Assembly (NCBI GenBank): GCA_900766735.1
Contig: CAAFWO010000025.1
Span: 1-52,193 of the forward strand
Origin: Clostridia bacterium
Lineage (GTDB): Bacteria; Bacillota; Clostridia; CAKSNL01; HGM11501
Direction: 5' to 3'
DNA length: 52,193 bases
Shown: positions 7,248 through 16,067 of the stretch, one piece after another
Layout of the letters: each line of letters opens with the position of its first letter
Position numbering within the stretch: the first letter of the stretch is position 1
Notes under the pieces: generated by a model
What the model saw: the letters and a program-made list of their open reading frames with translations, nothing else
What the model was told of the DNA's origin: nothing
Database searches by the model: none
Made by a program: the position numbers and the translations under genes

Positions 7248-7940
7248 TTGGTTCAGAGCACAGAATATGTTAATTACGAAAAGGTTGATGAAAAGACGCG
7301 GGAGAGCATGGACAGACTTTTTAAGGCGCCCAAAAAGAATTTCTGGGTGAAAAAGCGCGCTTTTGACATTACCGCTTCGCTTCTGGCTCTCATTGTTCTA
7401 TCGCCGTTTTTGCTTATTATATACATATTGATATTCGTCGACGATCCCAAAGCAAGTCCGGTTTTCAGGCAAAAGAGGATCGGCCGGCACGGGAAAGAGT
7501 TTACTATGTATAAATTTAGGACGATGGTGGCAAATGCCGAGCAGATAAGAGGGGAGCTTGCCGATAAAAATGAAATGGACGGGCCGGTATTTAAGATCAA
7601 GGAGGATCTGAGGATCACGAAGATCGGGAAGTTCTTGAGGAAAACCGGAATCGACGAGATATTACAGCTTGTGAATGTGTTAAAAGGCGATATGAGCCTT
7701 GTCGGGCCGCGTCCGCCGCTCCCGGAGGAGGTCAGCGAATATGACGACTACCAGAAGTTAAGGCTCGTCGTCACACCGGGACTCACATGTATATGGCAGA
7801 CGACGAAGGAGCGCAACGACGTTTCTTTTGAGGAGTGGGTGAATATGGACATTGATTACATAGAGCACCGCACGATGCTTTTGGATATTAAAATGATTTT
7901 TAAGACGGTCGCCGTTATGTTCGGGCGCGACGGGCGATAA
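7248..7940 (+). CDS. Phosphoglycosyl transferase (exopolysaccharide initiating sugar transferase)
   Basis: This 230-residue protein belongs to the bacterial sugar transferase family (PglC, or the C-terminal half of WcaJ/RfbP). Such enzymes move a sugar-1-phosphate from a UDP-sugar to undecaprenyl phosphate at the inner membrane face. It has an N-terminal hydrophobic hairpin (about residues 40-63), then FRQKRIGRHG, YKFRTM, the catalytic Asp-Glu pair in TGIDEILQL, and the LVGPRPPLPEEV signature. The start is TTG at 7248, seven bases after GGGAGGG; an in-frame TTG at 7233 lies ahead of that site and is unlikely. It is alone between the riboswitch terminator and a convergent terminator, with no other glycosyltransferase nearby. 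Control by a cyclic dinucleotide fits a matrix polysaccharide role. Confidence 0.9.
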   Translation: MVQSTEYVNYEKVDEKTRESMDRLFKAPKKNFWVKKRAFDITASLLALIVLSPFLLIIYILIFVDDPKASPVFRQKRIGRHGKEFTMYKFRTMVANAEQIRGELADKNEMDGPVFKIKEDLRITKIGKFLRKTGIDEILQLVNVLKGDMSLVGPRPPLPEEVSEYDDYQKLRLVVTPGLTCIWQTTKERNDVSFEEWVNMDIDYIEHRTMLLDIKMIFKTVAVMFGRDGR

Positions 7941-7943
7941 AAA

Positions 7944-7972
7944 ACCGGTGTACGAAAGTACACCGGTCTTTT
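7944..7972. terminator. Bidirectional terminator between convergent genes
   Basis: A perfect 10-bp stem (7944-7953 with 7958-7967) carries a GAAA loop. On the + strand it is followed by CTTTT; on the minus strand it is followed by a run of T residues (the A-rich 7938-7943). It ends both the sugar transferase and the ACT-protein transcripts. Confidence 0.9.
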
Positions 7973-7976
7973 ATGT

Positions 7977-8396
7977 TTATCTTAAATCTTCTTCGCTGAC
8001 ATGGTCGATTCCGTTGGCTTTCAGCACTTCGCGCGCCCTGTCACCGTCCTCAAAGCGGAAAACGGCGAATGCGCCGGACTTTGTCAGCGCCTCAAATGCA
8101 TACATATATTCGATGTTTAAGTTCTCTTTGTCAAGCAGTGTTAAAACAGCGCCGAGACCGCCGATCTGATTTTCAATAGAAACGACGGTAACATTGGTTA
8201 TTGAAGCGATAACGCCGTTTGACTTTAACGTGTCGAGCGCCTTTTTGGAGTCGCTCACGATCATACGGAGTATGCCGTACTCTGCCGTGTCGGCAAGTGT
8301 CATTGCCTTTATGTCAATTCCGCTTTCCTTAAAAAGACCGGTAATATAGGAAAGAGAGCCCTTGGAGTTTTCGATAAATGCTGAGATCTGTTTCAT
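7977..8396 (-). CDS. Tandem ACT-domain protein
   Basis: This 139-residue protein consists of two ACT domains (about 1-65 and 70-139), small beta-alpha folds that usually bind amino acids. No catalytic domain is attached. Homologous ACT proteins are often encoded next to PaaK-type ligases in anaerobes, and here the gene follows one by 18 bases in the same operon. A regulatory role towards the ligase is therefore likely, though the ligand is unknown. AAGGAGG is well placed ahead of the ATG at 8396. Confidence 0.85.
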   Translation of the reverse strand: MKQISAFIENSKGSLSYITGLFKESGIDIKAMTLADTAEYGILRMIVSDSKKALDTLKSNGVIASITNVTVVSIENQIGGLGAVLTLLDKENLNIEYMYAFEALTKSGAFAVFRFEDGDRAREVLKANGIDHVSEEDLR

Positions 8397-8414
8397 AAAT
8401 TAATCCTCCTTTTA

Positions 8415-9716
8415 TCAGTGAAGCTTGCGTCTGTCGATGACTCTGACAGCCTTGCCTTCGCTTCGCTGTATCGTTTTCGGGTCAACCAAATGGATCTTCG
8501 GGCTGATGCCGAGCATATCGCGCATTGCGGATTCTAACTTATGCTCTTTCTGAGTGATGCCCTTGACCGTATCGGAGAAGTTGTCGGGCGAAAGCTCAAC
8601 ATTGACATCAAACGTGTCGTTATTGCTCTCACGGTCGACAATAATCTGGTAGTTGGGCGAATAGCCTTCGTTTAAGAGAACCGTCTCGATCTGCGAGGGG
8701 AACACGTTGACGCCGCGGATGATGAGCATATCATCGCTTCGGCCTAGGGGCTTGCACATTTTAATGTGTGTTCTGCCGCACGGGCACTTTTCTCTCGTGA
8801 GCACGCATATGTCTCTGGTGCGGTATCTTAAGAGCGGGAATGCCTCCTTGTCAAGGCTTGTGAACACAAGCTCTCCGCGAGAGCCTTCGGGTAAAACCTC
8901 GCCCGTTTCGGGGTCGATGATCTCGGCATAGAAATGGTCTTCGTTTATGTGCATACCGGTCTGCGCACTGCACTCGAACGCAACGCCGGGACCGCTTGTC
9001 TCGGTGAGTCCGTAAATATCATATGCCTTGATTCCGAGCGACGACTCGATGTCGCGGCGCATTTCATCTGTCCACGGCTCTGCCCCGAAAATACCCGCCT
9101 TAAGTGAGTTGTCAGAGGGTTTATATCCATGCTCCTTCAGCGCTTCGCCGATATATGCCGCGTATGAAGGCGTACAGCAAAGAATGGTCGATTTTAAATC
9201 CATCATAAATCGGATCTGTCTGTCTGTATTTCCGGATGACATCGGGACGGTGAGACATCCAACCTTATGCGAACCGCCGTTTATTCCTGCTCCGCCGGTG
9301 AAAAGGCCGAAGCCGTATGCGATCTGGCAAACGTCCTCGCGGCTTCCGCCTGCGGCAACGATCGCCCTTGCGCAACAGTCCTCCCAAAGGTCAATATCGT
9401 GCTGCGTGTAATATGCGATGACTCTTTTACCGGTTGTTCCGGAGGTGGAATGGATTCTCACGCAGTCGGAAAGCGGAGCGGCTAAAAATCCGTAAGGATA
9501 AGTGTCTCTTAAGACCGACTTGGAGGTAAAGGGAAGCTTTTTGATGTCTTCGATTCCGTGAATATCGGAAGGCTTTACTCCCATTTTGTCCATTTGCTCT
9601 TTGTAGTAGGGCACATTGTCGTAAACATGCTTGACCTGGCGGACGATCTTTTCCGATTGCATTTTCTTTATTTCGTCCACCGGCATCGTTTCTATTTCAG
9701 GCTGAAAGTAGTTCAT
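8415..9716 (-). CDS. Phenylacetate-CoA ligase family protein (PaaK-like)
   Basis: Members of this ANL-superfamily branch adenylate an aryl acid with ATP and pass it to CoA. The 433-residue protein has the P-loop motif HSTSGTTGKR (about residues 90-99), the adenylate-binding YGLTETSGPG, and the C-terminal RSDDMLIIRGVNVFPSQ hinge. Its length is standard. In anaerobes this subfamily commonly acts on phenylacetate or indoleacetate made from aromatic amino acids by 2-oxoacid:ferredoxin oxidoreductases, but no such oxidoreductase is in this window. It is the first gene of a two-gene operon with the ACT protein, behind a strong promoter. The substrate is inferred. Confidence 0.88.
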   Translation of the reverse strand: MNYFQPEIETMPVDEIKKMQSEKIVRQVKHVYDNVPYYKEQMDKMGVKPSDIHGIEDIKKLPFTSKSVLRDTYPYGFLAAPLSDCVRIHSTSGTTGKRVIAYYTQHDIDLWEDCCARAIVAAGGSREDVCQIAYGFGLFTGGAGINGGSHKVGCLTVPMSSGNTDRQIRFMMDLKSTILCCTPSYAAYIGEALKEHGYKPSDNSLKAGIFGAEPWTDEMRRDIESSLGIKAYDIYGLTETSGPGVAFECSAQTGMHINEDHFYAEIIDPETGEVLPEGSRGELVFTSLDKEAFPLLRYRTRDICVLTREKCPCGRTHIKMCKPLGRSDDMLIIRGVNVFPSQIETVLLNEGYSPNYQIIVDRESNNDTFDVNVELSPDNFSDTVKGITQKEHKLESAMRDMLGISPKIHLVDPKTIQRSEGKAVRVIDRRKLH

Positions 9717-9753
9717 TTATTGTAAACCTCTTTTCCGAATGTGTTTTATTTTT

Positions 9754-9782
9754 AGTATAAATAAAAAAACGGATTTTGTCAA
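9754..9782 (-). promoter_or_regulatory. SigA-type promoter of the paaK-ACT operon
   Basis: On the minus strand the -35 is TTGACA (9782-9777), the spacer is 17 bp and the -10 is TATACT (9759-9754). It lies about 40 bases ahead of the ligase ATG. No operator-like repeat stands out in the 186-base region shared with the divergent gene. Confidence 0.8.
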
Positions 9783-9842
9783 TGTTTCGAGGCACTTTAT
9801 TGTGCTTTTACGAGGGTTTCTTAACGTTTTTTTCAAAAAAGA

Positions 9843-9871
9843 TTGAAAAAAACAAAAAAATATGGTACAAT
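9843..9871 (+). promoter_or_regulatory. SigA-type promoter of the metallophosphoesterase gene
   Basis: The -35 is TTGAAA (9843-9848), the spacer is 17 bp and the -10 is TACAAT (9866-9871), with TGG immediately before it. This is the likely promoter for the run of genes starting at 9903. Confidence 0.75.
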
Positions 9872-9902
9872 AAGATTATATGAATTTTAATGGGGGTTCG
9901 TT

Positions 9903-11018
9903 ATGGAAAATGTGATAAAGCTTGATCCGACGGTGTGCGTTGTCGGTCATACATATCAGATCATGGCAGTCGTCGAGGAGGAGGCGCTTTTAAGCGTCAG
10001 GGTCGGCGATAAGACATATTATCACCACAGCAACGGGATCAGAATTTCGTCGCCCGGAGTGCACTCTTTTTCCGTGCCGGAAGAAGAGCTTGACAGGGAG
10101 AAAAAATATACTCTCATCGTGCAGAAGATGATCGAAAGACTGCCGTATTTCCCGAAGACAGAACCGCCGGTCGAAAAAACATATAATTTTAAGCCACTCA
10201 CAAAGACCGAAGGCATTAATATATATCACCTCGCGGATGTGCACGGGCTGTTTTCCCAGGCGGTGAATATCGTTAATGGATGCAAAGAAAATATTGATCT
10301 TTTGATTATGAACGGCGATATTTCGTCCGCTTCCGATTCGTTTGACGATATAATTCTTTGCTATAAGATAGCCTCCGAAGTCACAAAGGGCGAGATTCCC
10401 TGTATTATTTCGAGGGGTAACCACGATCTACGTGGCTTTCAGGCGGAAAACCTTGCAAAATATATGCCGGGAGATAACGGTAAGTCATACTACACGGTAA
10501 GGGTCGGGTGCATCTGGGGCATCCTGGTCGACGCCGGGGAGGATAAAAACGACGATCGCCCGGAATACGGCGGAACGGTCTGCTGTCACGATTTTCGCCT
10601 CGAGCAGGAGAAGATGATCGAAAAAACGATCGAAAACGCAAAAGACGAATACGAGGCGGACGGCGTTAAATACAGAATAGTTATCTCGCATGTTCCTTTC
10701 ACATTTAAAAAGAGTGACGAGATTTTTGACATCGAAAAGCCGCTTTACACCAAGTGGTCGCGGCTTATAAAAGAAAATATGCATCCGGACTTTATGTTAT
10801 GCGGCCACACCCACGAGGCATTGATCAGCGAACCGGGAAGCGATGCTGACGAATTGGGCCAGCCGTGTACCGTTATCGTCGGCTCGAACGTCGGCAAGGA
10901 CGAAGGGGGAAAGCCTGTCCTTTCCGGAGCGTTTATAAGGCTTAGCGAGGGCTCGGCATATGTTCGTATGAATTCGGAGCATTCGGTCATACTTGAAGAC
11001 ACGGTTAAGTTTGACTGA
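9903..11018 (+). CDS. Metallophosphoesterase with N-terminal beta domain
   Basis: This 371-residue protein has a calcineurin-like phosphoesterase core. The dimetal ligands are recognisable in order: ADVHG (about 110-114), NGDIS, GNHDLRG (about 175), SHVPF and CGHTHE (about 300). About 95 residues precede the core and look like an all-beta Ig/Fn3-type module. There is no signal peptide, so it is probably cytoplasmic. The ATG follows GGGGG. It is first in line before recJ, which starts only 19 bases after its stop codon. The substrate is unknown; the family includes nucleotidases, phosphodiesterases and protein phosphatases. Confidence 0.8.
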   Translation: MENVIKLDPTVCVVGHTYQIMAVVEEEALLSVRVGDKTYYHHSNGIRISSPGVHSFSVPEEELDREKKYTLIVQKMIERLPYFPKTEPPVEKTYNFKPLTKTEGINIYHLADVHGLFSQAVNIVNGCKENIDLLIMNGDISSASDSFDDIILCYKIASEVTKGEIPCIISRGNHDLRGFQAENLAKYMPGDNGKSYYTVRVGCIWGILVDAGEDKNDDRPEYGGTVCCHDFRLEQEKMIEKTIENAKDEYEADGVKYRIVISHVPFTFKKSDEIFDIEKPLYTKWSRLIKENMHPDFMLCGHTHEALISEPGSDADELGQPCTVIVGSNVGKDEGGKPVLSGAFIRLSEGSAYVRMNSEHSVILEDTVKFD

Positions 11019-11037
11019 TCTTACGGGAGGATTTAAC

Positions 11038-12705
11038 TTGAGCATCAGAAAATGGATTTTTAGGGACGAGAAAAACGATCCTCTTATAACCGGGAAGCTT
11101 TCACGGGAATTAGACTGCGGAAATATTTTATCCTCCGTCCTTCAGGCGAGGGGCATTAAGACAACGGATGAGGCAAAGGCGTTTCTTTATTCGTCGGACG
11201 AGGAGCACGACCCTTATCTTCTTCCGGATCTTGAACTTGCGTTAAACAGGATCAAGATCGCGCGGACAAAGGGCGAAACGGTTTGCGTTTACGGCGATTA
11301 TGACGCGGACGGCGTGACGGCGACCGTCATCATGATGAGCACATTTGAAAAAATGGGCATGAAAGTTTTCAGGTATCTGCCGGACAGAAAAGAGGACGGA
11401 TATTCGTTAAACAAAAAAGCAATCGATATTATACATAAAAACGGAGCAACGCTTATCGTGACGGTGGACTGCGGAATTTCGTGCCGGGAGGAAATTTCAT
11501 ATGCCGGACTTTTGGGAATCGACGTTATCGTGACGGATCACCATAACTGCCCGGAAACTATCCCGGAGTGTGTCGCCGTGATAAACCCGAAGAGAGCGGA
11601 TTCGCGCTATCCCTTTGGACATCTTTCGGGTGCCGGCGTTGCCTATAAGCTTGCGACGGTACTCATCGGCGATGAGGCAAAGCCTCTTTTGGAGTTTGCG
11701 GCAATCGGAACAGTGGCCGATGTTGTGAGTCTCACCGGCGAGAACAGAAGTATTGTAAGAGGCGGACTTGAAATTATTAATAATTCCCCTTCGCCCGGCG
11801 TCGCGGCGCTTTTGGTGTCTGCATCAAAGAGCAGGGATGTTTCGTCGGAAACGGTCGCTTTCATTTTAGCGCCGAGGATCAACTCTGCCGGCAGAATGAA
11901 AAACGCAAATATTGCCTATGATCTCCTTGCGGAGAAAGACCTGACAAGGGCAAACGAACTGGCGGAGAAATTGAATTCGCTTAACAGAGAGAGGCAGACC
12001 GAGGAGCAGAAGATTTTTGCCGAGGCTGTCGAAATTATAAAGAAAGACTCGCTCTCCGACGACGATGTCATCGTTGTCGGCAATGATAATTGGAGCGTCG
12101 GCGTTATCGGGATCGTCGCTTCAAAGATCACGGAGGCGGCAAATAAGCCCTCGATGGTGATCTCATATGACGGGGAGACGGGAAAATGCTCCGGAAGAAG
12201 CATTGCGGGGTTTGACCTTTATGATGCGCTCAAAGATTCAAAAGGCACGCTTGTAAGCTTTGGCGGCCACAGCCTTGCGGCCGGCGCCGTCATCGAAAAA
12301 GAAAAGGAAGAGGCGTTCAGAAAAGCGATAAACTCATATGCAAAAAAGAATCTTACCGATGAGGACAGAATAAGAAAAATATATATCGACACGAAAATAG
12401 AGCCATCCGACATCACGGTCAGAAACATCGAAAAGCTTTCGCTTTTAGAGCCAACCGGGGCGGAGAATGCAAAACCGGTCGTCGCTTTCATCAATGCGAA
12501 AATAAGGGAAATGAGGCTTTTGAGCGAAGGAAAACATCTTAAGCTGACCGTTGAAAAGGACGGATTTTATCTTGACGCGATAAAGTTTAACGTCGGCTCG
12601 GCGGATAAAAAGTTATATACGGGAAAAAGCGTGCATCTGGCAGGCAGTATCGGCATCAACGACTATAACGGCAGACCGCAGCTTATAATAAAAGACATAT
12701 TGTAG
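11038..12705 (+). CDS. recJ: Single-stranded-DNA-specific exonuclease RecJ
   Basis: RecJ degrades single-stranded DNA 5' to 3' in recombination and mismatch repair. The 555-residue protein has the DHH-family motifs YGDYDADG (about 86), VDCGIS and VTDHHN (about 166), then the DHHA1 domain with GGHSLAAG (about 415), and a C-terminal OB-like segment. The start is TTG at 11038 with GGGAGGA upstream; an ATG at 10993 lies inside the previous gene and has no ribosome binding site. It is followed by apt and rel, an order shared with many Firmicutes. It is close to the short, catalytic-core size class of RecJ. Confidence 0.95.
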   Translation: MSIRKWIFRDEKNDPLITGKLSRELDCGNILSSVLQARGIKTTDEAKAFLYSSDEEHDPYLLPDLELALNRIKIARTKGETVCVYGDYDADGVTATVIMMSTFEKMGMKVFRYLPDRKEDGYSLNKKAIDIIHKNGATLIVTVDCGISCREEISYAGLLGIDVIVTDHHNCPETIPECVAVINPKRADSRYPFGHLSGAGVAYKLATVLIGDEAKPLLEFAAIGTVADVVSLTGENRSIVRGGLEIINNSPSPGVAALLVSASKSRDVSSETVAFILAPRINSAGRMKNANIAYDLLAEKDLTRANELAEKLNSLNRERQTEEQKIFAEAVEIIKKDSLSDDDVIVVGNDNWSVGVIGIVASKITEAANKPSMVISYDGETGKCSGRSIAGFDLYDALKDSKGTLVSFGGHSLAAGAVIEKEKEEAFRKAINSYAKKNLTDEDRIRKIYIDTKIEPSDITVRNIEKLSLLEPTGAENAKPVVAFINAKIREMRLLSEGKHLKLTVEKDGFYLDAIKFNVGSADKKLYTGKSVHLAGSIGINDYNGRPQLIIKDIL

Positions 12706-12717
12706 GAGGAAGAAACA

Positions 12718-13236
12718 ATGGATTTAAAAGAAAAATTCCGTCACATAAAGGATTTCCCGAAGGAGGGAATCGACTTTATTGACATTACAACGGTTTTGGG
12801 CGACGGCGAGGCTTTTAAAGTAGCAATCGACGCATTGGCCGAAAAAGCGAAGGCGACGGGTTGCAACGTCATCGTCGGAAGCGAAGCGCGCGGCTTTATC
12901 GTCGGCGCACCGGTTGCATACAAGCTCGGTATCGGGTTCGTCCCGGTCAGAAAAAAAGGTAAGCTTCCTTATGAGACCATCAGCGGAACATATGACCTTG
13001 AATACGGAACGGACACGATCGAGATGCATGTTGACGCCGTGAAAAAAGGCGATAAGGCATTGATAGTTGACGACCTTATAGCGACGGGCGGCACGGTCGG
13101 TTGTATTGCCGATATGATTGAAAAGCTCGGAGCCGAGGTTTCCGGGTCACTCTTCTTGGTCGAGCTTACTGAGATTGACGGCCGCAAAAAGCTTGAGGAA
13201 AAGGGAATTAAAGTAGATTCAGTAGTTGAGATATAA
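12718..13236 (+). CDS. apt: Adenine phosphoribosyltransferase
   Basis: Apt salvages adenine with PRPP to give AMP and pyrophosphate. The 172-residue length is standard. The PRPP-binding motif is VDDLIATGGT (about 120-129), and GSEARGF and RKKGKLPYETI are characteristic of Apt rather than of hypoxanthine transferases. GGAGG precedes the ATG. It lies between recJ and rel in the same run, 12 bases after recJ. Confidence 0.96.
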   Translation: MDLKEKFRHIKDFPKEGIDFIDITTVLGDGEAFKVAIDALAEKAKATGCNVIVGSEARGFIVGAPVAYKLGIGFVPVRKKGKLPYETISGTYDLEYGTDTIEMHVDAVKKGDKALIVDDLIATGGTVGCIADMIEKLGAEVSGSLFLVELTEIDGRKKLEEKGIKVDSVVEI

Positions 13237-13263
13237 TTGCTTTCAAAAGGGGCGTAGCAAACT

Positions 13264-15456
13264 ATGCAGGCACACGAAACAACCTATGAAAAACTGCTTG
13301 AGAATGTGAAAAAATATATGCCGGACACGGCGCTTGTCGAAAGAGCCTATAAATATGCCGAGGAGGCGCACAGGTCACAGAAGCGCAATTCCGGCGAGTC
13401 ATATATCGTTCATCCGGTTGGCGTGGCGATAATTTTATCCGAGCTTGAAATGGACTCCGAATGCATCGCGGCGGGGTTGTTGCACGATGTCATAGAGGAT
13501 GTCGAAAAGGACAATTACAATACCGTGAAAAACGAGTTCGGCCAGGTTATTGCCGACCTTGTCGAGGGCGTTACAAAGCTTGACAAAATTCCGTTTGTAT
13601 CAAACGAACAGCGCCAGATAGAAAACGTCAGGAAGATGTTTTTCGCCATGGCGTCCGACATCAGGGTCATAATAATAAAGCTTGCGGACAGGCTGCATAA
13701 TATGCGCACGCTCATGTATATGCCCGAGGAAAAGCAAAGACGCATCGCAAAAGAAACGCTCGACGTATACGCTCCGCTTGCTCACAGGCTCGGTCTTCAG
13801 CGCATAAAGTGGGAGCTTGAGGATCTGTCGCTCAAATATCTTGATTCCGTGGCATATTACGAAATTGCAGACTCCGTGCATATGAAAAAGCAGGAGCGCG
13901 AAGAATATGTCAACGAGATTATAAGGCTTTTTGAGAAAAAGCTTGCCGATATGCATATTGAAGGCGAGATAATGGGCAGGGTAAAGCATTACTACAGCAT
14001 TTACAGAAAAATGTTTACCCAGGGGAAAACCATCGACGAGATATATGACCTTTTCGCTGTCAGGATCATCGTAAACGATTTGAACGACTGTTATGCTGCA
14101 CTCGGTATGGTGCACGAGATGTTCACTCCGATTCCCGGGCGGGTCAAGGACTATATCGCGATGCCGAAGCCGAATATGTATCAGTCGCTTCACACAACGC
14201 TGATCGGGCCGAAGGGCTATCCCTTTGAGGTTCAGATAAGAACCTGGCAGATGCATAAGATAGCCGAAAACGGTATCGCGGCGCACTGGAAATATAAAGA
14301 GGGCAAAACAGGCGAAAAGACCGATGATTATGATAAAAAGCTTGCCTGGGTGCGCGATATGTTAGAAATCCAGAAGGATATGACGGACAGTACCGATTTT
14401 TACAATATGTTAAAGATCGATATGTTCTCGGACGAGGTCTTTGTGTTCACACCCAAGGGCGAGGTCATAAGCCTTCCGGCGGGGGCGACTCCGGTCGACC
14501 TTGCGTTTGCGATCCACAGCGCCGTCGGCTATAAGATGACGGGAGCGAAGGTCAATTCAAAGATCGTCCCGATCGACTACAAGCTTCAGAACGGCGACAT
14601 TGTTGAGATTTTGACCGGAAGTGTCGAAAAAGGGCCGAAGCTTGACTGGATAAAAATTTGCAAAACGACGTCGGCGAAAAATAAGATCAATCAGTGGTTC
14701 AAAAGAGAACAGCGCGAGAGCAATATTATAAAAGGCAAGGAACTGATCGAAAAGGAAATAAAGAGATTGGGGCTTCCCGCGAGCGAGGTTTTAAACCATA
14801 CCTTCTTTGAACAGATGCTCAAAAAGTTTAACTACAATTCGGCGGACGATATGTATGTCAGCGTCGCAAGCAATGCGATAACGCCGATGCGCGTCGTTCA
14901 GAGACTGATCGATTTTAATACGGAGCTTAAGAACAGAATTGCCGAGGCTGAGGCGGCGGAAAAGCTCGCTCAGCAGCAAAAGGCCGCCGCTAAGAAGAAG
15001 AGCCGTTCCGGCAACGGAATTATTGTAAAGGGCGAGGAGAACCTTCTTGCAAGGCTTTCAAAATGCTGTAACCCCGTGCCGGGAGACGATATTGTCGGCT
15101 TTATCACGCGCGGCCGCGGTGTCTCGGTTCACAGAAGGGACTGTGTGAACGTCAACCCCGACCTTTTGGGCGACGACGAAAAGAGCAGGCTCATCGAGTG
15201 CGAGTGGGATACTGATGGAGGCGAAGTCTTTGAGTGCAACCTTTTGATCAAGGCCTCGGACAGGCAGGGGCTTTTAGCCGATGTTACGGCGTGCCTGTCT
15301 GAGCTTAAGCTTCAGATAGCATCGCTTAACGCGGCGAATAAAAACAATGTCGCGAGCGTTGCGATAACGGTGAATATTAACGATAAATCACAGATCGCTT
15401 CCATCGTGCGAAAGCTTCACACGATACCGGGAGTGTTTGACGTAATAAGGGCGTGA
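13264..15456 (+). CDS. rel: Bifunctional (p)ppGpp synthetase/hydrolase (Rel)
   Basis: The product makes and degrades the stringent-response alarmone (p)ppGpp. Domains in its 730 residues: an HD hydrolase domain with HDVIED (about 78-83); a synthetase domain with YYSIYRK, RVKDYIAMPKPN and EVQIRT; a TGS domain (about 395-455); a Cys-containing linker (KCCNPVPGDD near 600); and a C-terminal ACT domain. The RxKD version of the synthetase motif is the one found in bifunctional Rel/SpoT enzymes and not in monofunctional RelA, and the HD residues are intact. It is therefore likely the main RSH enzyme of the cell. A plausible ribosome binding site (AAAGGGG) precedes the ATG. Confidence 0.97.
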   Translation: MQAHETTYEKLLENVKKYMPDTALVERAYKYAEEAHRSQKRNSGESYIVHPVGVAIILSELEMDSECIAAGLLHDVIEDVEKDNYNTVKNEFGQVIADLVEGVTKLDKIPFVSNEQRQIENVRKMFFAMASDIRVIIIKLADRLHNMRTLMYMPEEKQRRIAKETLDVYAPLAHRLGLQRIKWELEDLSLKYLDSVAYYEIADSVHMKKQEREEYVNEIIRLFEKKLADMHIEGEIMGRVKHYYSIYRKMFTQGKTIDEIYDLFAVRIIVNDLNDCYAALGMVHEMFTPIPGRVKDYIAMPKPNMYQSLHTTLIGPKGYPFEVQIRTWQMHKIAENGIAAHWKYKEGKTGEKTDDYDKKLAWVRDMLEIQKDMTDSTDFYNMLKIDMFSDEVFVFTPKGEVISLPAGATPVDLAFAIHSAVGYKMTGAKVNSKIVPIDYKLQNGDIVEILTGSVEKGPKLDWIKICKTTSAKNKINQWFKREQRESNIIKGKELIEKEIKRLGLPASEVLNHTFFEQMLKKFNYNSADDMYVSVASNAITPMRVVQRLIDFNTELKNRIAEAEAAEKLAQQQKAAAKKKSRSGNGIIVKGEENLLARLSKCCNPVPGDDIVGFITRGRGVSVHRRDCVNVNPDLLGDDEKSRLIECEWDTDGGEVFECNLLIKASDRQGLLADVTACLSELKLQIASLNAANKNNVASVAITVNINDKSQIASIVRKLHTIPGVFDVIRA

Positions 15457-15461
15457 CGAAA

Positions 15462-16064
15462 ATGGAAATCAAGAGACTTTTTGTCGGGAAACTGCACACA
15501 AACTGCTATATCATAACATGCGGCAACGAGACGTGCATTGTCGATCCCGGCGACGAAGAAGAAAAAATATTAAGGCACACCGTCGGCCAGAATGTGACGA
15601 AAATACTTTTGAGTCACGGGCATTTTGACCATATTATGGCGGCGGATGCGATAAGAAAAAAGACAGGCGCGAAAATATATATAAGCCGTGAGGACGAGCC
15701 GATGACGAAAAATCCGAACATAAATTTATATACGGATTTTAATAACACGGCCGAGGGCTTTTCGCCGTTTGAGGCGGATGAAATATATTCCGACACCGTA
15801 ACCGTCGGCGATACGGAGTTTGAAGTCATAAAGACTCCCGGGCACTCAAACGGCAGTATCTGCCTTTATGCGGACGGGGAGCTCATTTCGGGCGACACGC
15901 TTTTTGCCGGCGCTATCGGAAGAACGGATTACGGCAGTTATGACGAGATCATGCGCTCGGTCTGGAAGCTTATGCTGCTAGACGACGATGTGAGGGTACA
16001 TCCCGGGCACGGATTTTCGACGACTATCGGCACGGAACGGAACGAAAACCCGTTTTTGAGGTAA
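15462..16064 (+). CDS. Metallo-beta-lactamase-fold hydrolase (glyoxalase II-like)
   Basis: This protein of about 200 residues has the metal-binding HxHxDH motif as SHGHFDH (about 50-56), then a second His in TPGHSNGS, an Asp in SGDTLFAG and a final HPGHG. The compact size places it with the YcbL/GloB-like hydrolases, which cleave thioesters such as S-lactoylglutathione analogues; the real substrate is unknown. An ATG at 15462 suits the AAGGG at about 15448; an in-frame GTG at 15453 is only one base from that site and would overlap the rel stop codon. It commonly sits next to rel and hemZ in Clostridia. Confidence 0.88.
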   Translation: MEIKRLFVGKLHTNCYIITCGNETCIVDPGDEEEKILRHTVGQNVTKILLSHGHFDHIMAADAIRKKTGAKIYISREDEPMTKNPNINLYTDFNNTAEGFSPFEADEIYSDTVTVGDTEFEVIKTPGHSNGSICLYADGELISGDTLFAGAIGRTDYGSYDEIMRSVWKLMLLDDDVRVHPGHGFSTTIGTERNENPFLR

Positions 16065-16067
16065 ACC

